A stretch of 28,556 nt of DNA from Pseudomonadota bacterium (GTDB lineage Bacteria > Pseudomonadota > Gammaproteobacteria > Pseudomonadales > Oleiphilaceae). The notes under the pieces are model-generated. The model saw nothing but the letters and a program-made list of their open reading frames with translations, ran no database searches and had not been told where the DNA came from. Numbering within the stretch: position 1 is the stretch's first letter; every line of letters starts with the position of its first letter. Below, in pieces: positions 7,938 through 13,685 of the stretch. The stretch spans positions 1 to 28,556 of the forward strand of contig JAEZAA010000014.1 of NCBI GenBank assembly GCA_023430625.1, read 5' to 3'. The position numbers and the translations under genes are program-made.

Positions 7938-8192
7938 TTAGCTGCCTTCGGGCTGCTGCGCCGGTTGTGGGCAGGCAGGGTCTGCGGAGCGAAGAACAGC
8001 GTTATCCGTATCGGTATGGATTGGGAGACCTGCCTCCACCTCCGCATCGGTTTGACAGAGTCCTTCCTGCGCCGGCGTGGCCATGACAACCGGCGTTGTC
8101 GACGAGCCGGTGCCACAGATTCCACAGGTCGCAAAAAGCGCCACCGCCAGGCTGCCATAGATCAAAGCGCTCTTTGTGGTTCTCTGTGCCAT
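7938..8192 (-). CDS. Small exported or membrane-anchored CxxC protein, unknown function
   Basis: An 84-residue protein with a very strong ribosome-binding site (AAAGGAGG, 6 bases from the ATG at 8190-8192), starting 29 bases after the TlpA-fusion gene, so almost certainly real and cotranscribed. Residues 1-8 are basic/polar and 9-22 form one hydrophobic segment (signal peptide or anchor). It is followed immediately by TCGICGTGSS, a CxxC pair (Cys23, Cys26). Two more cysteines (46, 74) lie in the hydrophilic, Asp/Pro/Gln-rich remainder. FATC is a poor lipobox. I recognise no family. The four cysteines and the TlpA neighbour suggest a periplasmic thiol-redox or metal-binding role, but that is inference. 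Confidence 0.72.
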   Translation of the reverse strand: MAQRTTKSALIYGSLAVALFATCGICGTGSSTTPVVMATPAQEGLCQTDAEVEAGLPIHTDTDNAVLRSADPACPQPAQQPEGS

Positions 8193-8221
8193 AAGGCCTC
8201 CTTTGGGTGAGACAGGCAGCT

Positions 8222-9046
8222 TTAGTCTGGGGCGCGTTCAGCGGGCAAAATCTGCTCCAGAGCGTGCCGTAACGACGCGCTGGAAAGTTCACCCAGATGG
8301 CCGTTCACCAGCTTACCACTGGCATCGAAGAACAGGGTGGTGGGCAGCGCCTGGCTGCCCATGTGCTGCCCTAGCTGCACATGCGGGTCGAGCAACACAT
8401 TGTGCAGCGCCAGTTGTTCGTTTTGCAGGTAGTCCGCAACGGCGGCCCGCGCCTCTCCCTGGTTGATGAACAGGAACTCCACCCCGGTTTCCCGTTGTTG
8501 GGCGGCGGCCAGAACCGGCATTTCCCGGCGGCAGGGCGGACACCAGGTCGCCCACAGATTGACCACCAGTGGTCGGCCGCTGAAACTGACCAGCGACTGA
8601 GTGTTGTTCTCCAGGGTGACCAGCGGCAGATCCGGCAGTGTTGGCTGGGTGGCTTGCATGAGATTGAGCGCGCCCAGGCTGACCGCGCAGGTCAGGGCGC
8701 CGGCGGCCACCGCTGCTCCCAAGGGTAGCCGGATCGGACGCTTACGCCAGCCGTGATAGAGGCCAACGATGGCCGCGACTACTAAACCGGCTTCAAGCAG
8801 GAAGCCGCCGTCGCGCACATCCAGCATGCTGAGTGGCTTGGCGCGGTAATCGTCCAGATACAGCAGGACAAAGCTGACGCGGGCGCCGGCCAGGCCCCAC
8901 AGGAGCATCTGGGTGATGACCGGCTCGACACTAATCAGGCGCCGCCGCCCCAACAGCCAGCCAACCACCAGGGTGATGCCCAGGGCGATTAACAGCAGCA
9001 GGCGATCAAGTGAGAGCGCCAACGGGCCGGCGGAAAATGACAGCAC
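8222..9046 (-). CDS. Lgt-like membrane domain fused to TlpA/ResA-type thioredoxin
   Basis: A 274-residue inner-membrane protein starting at GTG (9044-9046) with AGAGGA seven bases upstream. Residues ~10-130 hold four hydrophobic segments. Their middle part (GARVSFVLLYLDDY... to DVRDGGFLLEAGLV, 54-89) aligns by eye with the GxRxGYVLFYN...WDGGMSxHGGL region of prolipoprotein diacylglyceryl transferase. The catalytic His of HGGL is replaced (LEAGL) and the later Lgt signature is absent. Residues ~137-270 are a periplasmic thioredoxin domain with WATWCPPCRREMP (CPPC 169-172) and the cis-proline Pro235 in ALPTT. This suggests a membrane-tethered disulfide reductase or oxidase in which the Lgt-like part is a non-enzymatic anchor or electron conduit. 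Comparable TlpA proteins with such N-termini exist in Pseudomonas-type genomes. It starts 182 bases after the YeeE pair, and a small CxxC protein follows it. Confidence 0.88.
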   Translation of the reverse strand: MLSFSAGPLALSLDRLLLLIALGITLVVGWLLGRRRLISVEPVITQMLLWGLAGARVSFVLLYLDDYRAKPLSMLDVRDGGFLLEAGLVVAAIVGLYHGWRKRPIRLPLGAAVAAGALTCAVSLGALNLMQATQPTLPDLPLVTLENNTQSLVSFSGRPLVVNLWATWCPPCRREMPVLAAAQQRETGVEFLFINQGEARAAVADYLQNEQLALHNVLLDPHVQLGQHMGSQALPTTLFFDASGKLVNGHLGELSSASLRHALEQILPAERAPD

Positions 9047-9228
9047 AATAAATCCTCTGGATCGGTGGCCGGAAAGGACGCCCGATGTTCTCCGGGACGT
9101 TCAATTGCCCCTAAGCAGTCTACAGCCTGAAGCTTAAAGATAAAGCCGGCGCTAACGATCAATTCGATACCTGACCTTAATGCGGACGGCGTAGTGCGCC
9201 ACGATTAAGTACGCCTGCCTAGCTATCC
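9047..9228. other. Intergenic region between YeeE pair and TlpA fusion
   Basis: These 182 bases have no credible gene. The region may hold the promoter for the TlpA-fusion/small-CxxC pair, but I find no convincing -35/-10 pair or terminator, so readthrough from the YeeE genes cannot be excluded. Confidence 0.5.
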
Positions 9229-9666
9229 CTAGGTTTTGGCTTCAAACAACCGCTTATGCAGGACAACACCCACGGCCATGGCGCCCACAAAACTCAGCAC
9301 GGGAAGCAGACCCGTCGCCAACGCGGTAATGGCGGGTCCCGGACACAGGCCTGCGATTCCCCAGCCGATGCCAAAAATGACGGCACCAGCGATCAATCGC
9401 ACGTCGATATCCTGTTTGGTCGGTAGATAAAACCGGGCTGCGAACATTGGATGCGGCCGTTTCAGAATCAAGCGAAACGCCGGCAGGGTGACCAGTAGCG
9501 CGCCGCCCATCACAAAGGCCAGGGTCGGGTCCCAGTCGCCGGCGAGATCGAGGAAGTTGAGCACCTTGGCCGGATTCAGCATTTGCGAAAGGCCGAGGCC
9601 GAGTGCGAACAGAAAGCCGGCGCCGAGTGACAGAATCAGCTGTGGGGTGTTGTGGTTTCCGGTCAT
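9229..9666 (-). CDS. YeeE/YedE family half-size transporter subunit (DUF6691/PmpB-like)
   Basis: A 145-residue integral membrane protein with about four hydrophobic segments. I take the ATG at 9664-9666, because GGAGG sits five bases before it and it follows the upstream gene's TAA by one base; an in-frame ATG 18 bases earlier lies inside that gene. The diagnostic second-half motif GIGWGIAGLCPGPA (about residues 98-111) contains the conserved Cys of the YeeE/YedE (DUF395) fold, which in YeeE contacts thiosulfate. In full-length YeeE both halves are on one chain; here they are two adjacent genes, as in PmpA/PmpB-type pairs that occur with sulfide/persulfide-response loci. Likely role: uptake or export of thiosulfate or another sulfur compound. 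Confidence 0.87.
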   Translation of the reverse strand: MTGNHNTPQLILSLGAGFLFALGLGLSQMLNPAKVLNFLDLAGDWDPTLAFVMGGALLVTLPAFRLILKRPHPMFAARFYLPTKQDIDVRLIAGAVIFGIGWGIAGLCPGPAITALATGLLPVLSFVGAMAVGVVLHKRLFEAKT

Positions 9667-9667
9667 A

Positions 9668-10093
9668 TTAGCCTCCGATGACATGGCGCATCACATAGGT
9701 GGTCAAAAAGGCCGACCCCATGAAGGTCAGCGTGGCGACCATCGAGCGCGGTGCGAGCCGGCCGATGCCACACACACCGTGGCCACTGGTACAGCCGCCT
9801 CCCATCCGGGTGCCAAAGCCCACCAACAGCCCTGCAATCAGCATGGTTGGCCAACTCGCTTGCAGATCGACTGGTAGAGGCTCGCCAGTCAGCACCGGCC
9901 AGGTCAGTCCGCCCAGAATCATGCCGGCGATAAACAGCAGCCGCCATCCGGTCTCTCCCTGTGCGGGCGTGAGCAGCCCTCCGAAGATTCCGCTGATCCC
10001 GGCGATGCGACCGGCGCCCAGCAGCATCAGGGCGCTCGCCAAGCCGATCAGCATGCCGCCTAGCAGGCCGCTGACGGGTGTGAATTCGGTCAT
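9668..10093 (-). CDS. YeeE/YedE family half-size transporter subunit (PmpA-like)
   Basis: A 141-residue membrane protein with about four hydrophobic segments. The start is the ATG at 10091-10093 with GGAGGAG seven bases upstream; a longer frame would lack a comparable ribosome-binding site. The conserved motif GFGTRMGGGCTSGHGVCGIGRLA is interrupted only by normal variation, and carries two cysteines (CTSGHGVC) characteristic of the first half of the YeeE/YedE fold. It also has a GRIAGISGIFGGLL segment near the N-terminus. It pairs with the next gene (1-base gap) to make one complete transporter. No BigR/ArsR-type sulfide regulator or sulfurtransferase is present next to it. Substrate assignment to a sulfur compound rests on the family only. 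Confidence 0.88.
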   Translation of the reverse strand: MTEFTPVSGLLGGMLIGLASALMLLGAGRIAGISGIFGGLLTPAQGETGWRLLFIAGMILGGLTWPVLTGEPLPVDLQASWPTMLIAGLLVGFGTRMGGGCTSGHGVCGIGRLAPRSMVATLTFMGSAFLTTYVMRHVIGG

Positions 10094-10516
10094 GATCTTT
10101 CTCCTCCAGAAACGTACCAGAGCCAAAGCCTCATCGATCTTCATTAACCATGATGCTGAAAAGCGGCGCCATCCTCTGTAACCAGGCTAATGATTCGCTG
10201 CTGATTTATTGAACGAGATGCCACCGGATCGCCCGCTCAAGCCAGCTGTCATGGGATTGTAAAAATTTCTCCAGGCGGAAAACGACCGGGTAAGACTTAC
10301 AAGTCGATTTGTCTGTTTTTACCGAATAGATCGCTGTGCTGTCCGCAATTAGTCAAATTAAATAACTGAAATGAATGAAAATGTTCTTTATTTTTAACTG
10401 TCTTTCGGGTCCGACAGCGAGACTGGTACAAATCCTGCTGCCCTCAAAGGGTGCGTTCCGTAGTGAACTATGGAGCGGCGACTTTCACTCACTGGGAAAG
10501 ACTAAGGACGGAAACT
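10094..10516. other. 423-base divergent intergenic region (YeeE genes / outer-membrane protein)
   Basis: No credible gene is present. The left third should contain the promoter of the minus-strand YeeE pair; I see no clear -35/-10 pair. An AT-rich stretch runs at about 10340-10400, and a sigma-54-like element sits at 10424-10438, directed at the outer-membrane protein gene. Short open frames here lack ribosome-binding sites. Confidence 0.6.
10424..10438 (+). promoter_or_regulatory. Candidate sigma-54 (-24/-12) promoter for the outer-membrane protein
   Basis: TGGTACAAATCCTGC has GG and GC at exactly the spacing of the sigma-54 consensus TGGCACG-N4-TTGC, with one mismatch in each block (T for C, C for T). 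Transcription would start near 10450 and give a ~67-base leader before the ATG at 10517. An AT-rich stretch upstream (10340-10400) could accommodate IHF bending. A single motif of this kind can occur by chance, so this is a candidate only. Confidence 0.35.
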
Positions 10517-11032
10517 ATGAACAAGCTTCTCAAAACCTCTGTTCTGATTGCCGCTTTTGCCCCGGCGGTTACGCTCGCACAGGCTGTGAACGGTGATAAC
10601 GAAGTAACCATCAGCGGTACCGGTGGAAGCGATAAGGATTTCGATGCGACCGTTTTCGGTTTGACTGGGAGCTATGGTAAGTACATCAGCGACATGGGTC
10701 AGGCTGGCGTGCGCCAGAACATAACCATTTCGGATACTGAGGGCGAGGAAACCGATTTCGACGGTGCCACGGTCATCTACTATGACCATCACTTCAACCT
10801 GGATCGCCTGCGGCCGTTCGTCGGTCTCAACGTAGGCTACAACTACGGCGACACCACTGAGGAAACCTTCTCGGCGGGCCCGGAGCTGGGTCTGAAGTAT
10901 TACGTGCTGGAGAAGACCTTTATCCAGGGCATGGTGCAGTACCAGTTCCTGTTTGAAGACGCGGACGAAATCGATGATCGGTCGGACGATGGCCGCTACT
11001 ACTACAGCGTGGGTATGGGTTACAACTTCTAA
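10517..11032 (+). CDS. Small outer-membrane beta-barrel protein, unknown function
   Basis: A 171-residue protein with a clear Sec signal peptide (MNKLLK, hydrophobic core, cleavage after about residue 21-23, LAQA). The mature part is acidic, with Asp/Glu clusters, and shows alternating aromatic/hydrophobic strands (FGLTGSYGKY, LRPFVGLNVGYNYGD, LGLKYYVLEKTF, RYYYSVGMGYNF). It ends in Tyr-Asn-Phe, the classical C-terminal signal recognised by BamA. This fits an eight-stranded OmpA/OmpX/OmpW-size barrel. AAGGACGG lies 6-13 bases before the ATG. It is the only plus-strand gene in the first 27 kb and converges on znuB; I see no operon partner. The acidic surface is common in marine or halotolerant bacteria. 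Confidence 0.85.
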   Translation: MNKLLKTSVLIAAFAPAVTLAQAVNGDNEVTISGTGGSDKDFDATVFGLTGSYGKYISDMGQAGVRQNITISDTEGEETDFDGATVIYYDHHFNLDRLRPFVGLNVGYNYGDTTEETFSAGPELGLKYYVLEKTFIQGMVQYQFLFEDADEIDDRSDDGRYYYSVGMGYNF

Positions 11033-11033
11033 T

Positions 11034-11066
11034 AAGGTACCGGCAACAAGGTACCGGTTAAGGTAC
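11034..11066 (+). repeat. Short AAGGTAC direct repeats after the outer-membrane protein gene
   Basis: AAGGTACCGG occurs at 11034-11043 and again at 11048-11057, followed by a third partial AAGGTACT copy at 11060-11067. GGTACC is itself palindromic, so copies can pair with each other. This may be part of a 3' UTR structure. Confidence 0.5.
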
Positions 11067-11082
11067 TCATCACAAGCGACGG

Positions 11083-11105
11083 ACTGCGCCCGCGTGGCAG
11101 TTTTT
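11083..11105 (+). terminator. Weak intrinsic terminator of the outer-membrane protein gene
   Basis: Arms ACTGC (11083-11087) and GCAGT (11097-11101) can form a short stem, followed by a TTTTT run overlapping its end (11101-11105). It lies ~50 bases past the stop codon on the same strand. The stem is only 5 bp, so efficiency is uncertain. Confidence 0.45.
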
Positions 11106-11129
11106 ATGCTCATGCCGACGGGACCCGAG

Positions 11130-11175
11130 CGCGTTATCCCCGGCCCCAGGACGGTGGCCCCAAGGGGATAGCGCG
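11130..11175. terminator. Large hairpin between convergent omp and znuB genes
   Basis: CGCGTTATCCCC (11130-11141) pairs with GGGGATAGCGCG (11164-11175) over 12 bp with one T-G wobble; the loop holds a second small GGCC/GGCC pairing. It begins 3 bases beyond the znuB stop codon and lies after the omp terminator, so it may act on transcripts from either side. No long T-run follows on either strand, so it may stabilise 3' ends rather than terminate. Confidence 0.5.
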
Positions 11176-11178
11176 GTC

Positions 11179-12033
11179 TTATACCGAGGGCGAGCCATCC
11201 TGTGCGGTCTCCGACGCCGCAGGGTGGGGCTGCGGCATCAAAAGCTGACGCAGCGGCTTGCGCAGGACGAACGTGAGCAAAAACAGCACGAACGCGCAGA
11301 GGACGATGGACGGCCCGGTGGGCGTATCGAGCCAGTAGGAGAAGCTTAGTCCGCACGCCACCGCCACACAGCCGGCCACACTGGCCAGCACTGCCATGCG
11401 TTCGGGCGTTTCCGCCAGATTGCGCACGGCCGCCGCCGGAATCAGCAGCAGCGACGTAATCAGCAGCACGCCGACGATCTTCATCGCGATGGCGATCACC
11501 ACCGCCACCATCAGCATCAGCAGCAAGCGCATTCGGCGCACCGCCACGCCTTCCACTTCCGCCAGTTCTTCGTGCAGCGTCATGAGCAGCAAGGGGCGCC
11601 AGAACCAGAGCAGGGTCAGGAGCACCAGGCTACCACCGCCATAGATCCAGAGCAGGTCCTGGGAGGTCACCGACAGCAGGTCGCCAAACAGGTAGCCCAT
11701 CAGGTCCACCCGCACCTCCGGCGCGAAACTGATGCCGACGATGCCGATGGCAAGGCTGCTGTGGGAGAGGATGCCGAGCAGGGTGTCGGTGGCGATTTCC
11801 CGCTGCTGCTGGAGCATGACCAGCGCGAGCGCCAAGAGCGCGGAGCAGAGAATGATCGCCAGGTTCAGGTTGAGATCGAACAGGATGCCAAAGGTAACGC
11901 CCAACAGCGCGGAATGGGCCAGGGTATCGCCGAAGTAGGACATGCGGCGCCAGACCATGAAGCAACCCAGGGGGCCGGCCAGCAGGGCAACGCCCAGACC
12001 ACCGAAGAGGGCACGCAAGAGCAGCTCGATCAT
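11179..12033 (-). CDS. znuB: Zinc ABC transporter permease ZnuB
   Basis: A 284-residue ABC-3 family permease with about eight hydrophobic segments. Characteristic N-terminal segments are GPLGCFMVWRRMSYFGDTLAHSALLG (residues ~20-45) and a later KIVGVLLITSLLLIPAAAVRNLA stretch (~187-209) that is strongly conserved in ZnuB/TroC proteins. It imports Zn2+ delivered by periplasmic ZnuA, driven by ZnuC. Its ATG overlaps the znuC TGA (ATGA), indicating tight translational coupling. The zinc assignment over manganese rests on the fold and on the His-rich tail of the partner ATPase; znuA and zur are not within this window. Confidence 0.93.
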   Translation of the reverse strand: MIELLLRALFGGLGVALLAGPLGCFMVWRRMSYFGDTLAHSALLGVTFGILFDLNLNLAIILCSALLALALVMLQQQREIATDTLLGILSHSSLAIGIVGISFAPEVRVDLMGYLFGDLLSVTSQDLLWIYGGGSLVLLTLLWFWRPLLLMTLHEELAEVEGVAVRRMRLLLMLMVAVVIAIAMKIVGVLLITSLLLIPAAAVRNLAETPERMAVLASVAGCVAVACGLSFSYWLDTPTGPSIVLCAFVLFLLTFVLRKPLRQLLMPQPHPAASETAQDGSPSV

Positions 12034-12881
12034 GGCTGGGTCTCCCGACTGGCTGGCGCGGCGGGTGTATGGTCGTGGCGATGGCCTGAATGGTCATGGC
12101 CGTGATCATGGTGTTCGTGCGAACAACCGCCACGGTTGCCGTCGGACACCACCGTGCCATCCAGATCGTGATGGTGATCGTGGTGATGGTGATACACCGC
12201 CAGTGCCTCGGCCGCCGTCTTGCCAAACAGGGCGCGATAGGCCGGATCGTTGGAGACCTGTTCCGGCAGGCCGGAGCAGCAGATGTGGTGGTTGAGGCAG
12301 AACACCCGGTCGGTGGCGGCCATCACCAGGTGCAGGTCGTGGGAAACCATGAGCACGGCACAGTTGAGATCGTCGCGAATCCGGTGAATCAAACGATACA
12401 GCTCCACCTGGCCGTTGACGTCCACACCCTGGGCTGGCTCGTCCAGCACCAGCAGGTCCGGTTGCTGTAATAGGGTGCGGGCCAGCAACACCCGCTGCAA
12501 TTCGCCACCGGAAATGCTCTGCACTGGCTTATGGCACAACCCACGGATGCCGGTGAGCTCAACGGCGGCGTCGATCTGGCGCGGCTTATGGCGGGTCAGG
12601 GTCAGGAAACGATCCACCCGCAGCGGCAATGTGGGGTCGATGTGCAGCTTCTGTGGCATATAGCCGATCCGCAGCCCCGGCCGGCGCCAGACCCGCCCCT
12701 GGTCGGGCTTTTGCAGGCCCAGCACGGCGCGGATCAGGGTGGTCTTGCCGGCGCCGTTGGGGCCGATCAGGGTGACGATCTCGCCGGGCTGCAGGCTCAT
12801 GTTGATGTCCTGCAGGACCTGCTGGCCATTGAGGTTGACGCCCAGATGATCGAGTTGGACTAGGGCCTGTGCGGCGATCAT
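12030..12881 (-). CDS. znuC: Zinc ABC transporter ATP-binding protein ZnuC with His-rich tail
   Basis: A 283-residue ATPase starting at the ATG 12879-12881, with GGAG eight bases upstream; a frame extending 60 codons further has an unnatural sequence and is rejected. Motifs are the Walker A GPNGAGKTT (about residues 40-48), Q-loop GYMPQKL, signature ISGGELQRVLLA and Walker B LLVLDEPAQGVD, the EPAQGVDV form being characteristic of ZnuC. The final ~50 residues are extraordinarily His/Asp-rich (HHHHDHHHD, then HEHHDHGHDHSGHRHDH), a probable Zn2+-binding tail on the cytoplasmic face. E. coli ZnuC also has a His-containing C-terminus, but this one is more extreme. It is followed by znuB with a 4-base overlap. 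Confidence 0.94.
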   Translation of the reverse strand: MIAAQALVQLDHLGVNLNGQQVLQDINMSLQPGEIVTLIGPNGAGKTTLIRAVLGLQKPDQGRVWRRPGLRIGYMPQKLHIDPTLPLRVDRFLTLTRHKPRQIDAAVELTGIRGLCHKPVQSISGGELQRVLLARTLLQQPDLLVLDEPAQGVDVNGQVELYRLIHRIRDDLNCAVLMVSHDLHLVMAATDRVFCLNHHICCSGLPEQVSNDPAYRALFGKTAAEALAVYHHHHDHHHDLDGTVVSDGNRGGCSHEHHDHGHDHSGHRHDHTPAAPASRETQP

Positions 12882-13132
12882 GGTCGCAGCTCCGCTAGGT
12901 CCATGAAGGTGTCCGCTAAAGAGCCGCCACAAGAGGCACGAATCGAAGCATTGCGGTGCAGCGGGTGATGGCGCTGATAGGAGGCGTGGAGGGCGGACGG
13001 CATGACCGGGGGCTCGCAGAAATTTGCGGCAGTATAACATCAGGGCCGGGAACGCGCCCACTGGCAGCGCCTAGCAACTCTGGCAGTGTATAGACTGGCA
13101 GTGTATAGCAACGCTGCCAGTGTCCGGGGTGA
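12882..13132. other. Intergenic region upstream of znuC and downstream of chpC
   Basis: These 251 bases hold no convincing gene. TATAACAT at 13033-13040 equals one half of the Zur consensus, but the other half is missing. The right end carries short direct repeats. A promoter for znuCB must lie here or further upstream, but I cannot place it. Confidence 0.5.
13060..13120. repeat. CTGGCAG...TAG short repeats with an inverted partner after chpC
   Basis: CTGGCAGTGTATAG occurs at 13080-13093 and 13095-13108, and a diverged copy (CTGGCAGCGCCTAG) lies at 13061-13074. CTGCCAG at 13114-13120 is the inverse of their common 7 bases, so a hairpin can form with the nearest copy. It lies ~13 bases beyond the chpC stop, where the end of the Pil-Chp transcript is expected. 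No T-run follows. Confidence 0.6.
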
Positions 13133-13588
13133 CTAGATGACCTGGACGATCAGGGATTCCAGATAACCCAGATTGGGGATACTGGCTTCCTCGCCGCTGA
13201 CGCGCACCTGCATCAGGTCGGCAACGCCCGTCGGGTTGTCCAGCTCGGAGATCTCCTCTTCGGCGACCTTGACCAGGCGTGGAATGCCCTGGGTGACCAG
13301 GGCGAAGAATGGCAGCTTGCCCTGCAGTTCGCTGCTGGCGTTGATCACCGCAAGACGGGCCCGAGGTGACGTTTCCTCGACGGCGTTGTCGTTGGCCAGC
13401 TCGTAGGAGATGACCGGCAGCTTGAGGCCGCGCCACTGCACATGGCCCAGCAGCCAGTCCGGCATGCCGGCGATGGGCGTGGGTTTGACGTAATCGATGA
13501 TCTCGGCCACGGCCGCGTTGGGCAGCAGCAGGTTCTTACCGGCAATGGGAAGAAAAAGACTTGCGATCTGACCGGTTGTTTTTGCCAT
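13133..13588 (-). CDS. chpC: CheW-like adaptor ChpC
   Basis: A 151-residue cytoplasmic CheW-domain protein. The domain spans almost the whole length: NLLLPNAAVAEII near the start, then WLLGHVQWRGLKLPVISYE, the canonical CheW loop containing the docking region around residues 46-64. In P. aeruginosa ChpC is the second CheW of the Pil-Chp system and may couple additional receptors to ChpA. It is the last gene of the cluster here, 97 bases after chpB. chpD and chpE, which follow in P. aeruginosa, are not present; znuC lies next. Confidence 0.88.
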   Translation of the reverse strand: MAKTTGQIASLFLPIAGKNLLLPNAAVAEIIDYVKPTPIAGMPDWLLGHVQWRGLKLPVISYELANDNAVEETSPRARLAVINASSELQGKLPFFALVTQGIPRLVKVAEEEISELDNPTGVADLMQVRVSGEEASIPNLGYLESLIVQVI

Positions 13589-13685
13589 GTTCCGAATCCT
13601 TAGGCGCGGTGACTCTCACAATGTGTTGGGTCGTTTCAGGCAGTGCTGAACATTCTTATGGGTGTTAACGCTTCATCGCTCAGGT

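Noticed and set aside
7911..8210. 99-codon plus-strand and 107-codon minus-strand open frames over the small CxxC gene
   Set aside because: Neither has a ribosome-binding site. The 84-codon minus-strand frame has AAAGGAGG, a hydrophobic N-terminus and operon spacing.
10296..10306. GTAAGACTTAC palindrome in the YeeE-omp intergenic region as an operator
   Set aside because: A short palindrome of this size is expected by chance in a window of this length, and it matches no regulator site that I know.
13033..13040. Zur operator upstream of znuC
   Set aside because: Only one half (TATAACAT) of the palindrome is present. The other half does not match at any position, and it lies ~150 bases upstream of the ATG.
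12882..13061. N-terminal extension of ZnuC by 60 residues
   Set aside because: The extension has no family similarity, while the ATG at 12881 has a GGAG site and gives the normal ZnuC length.
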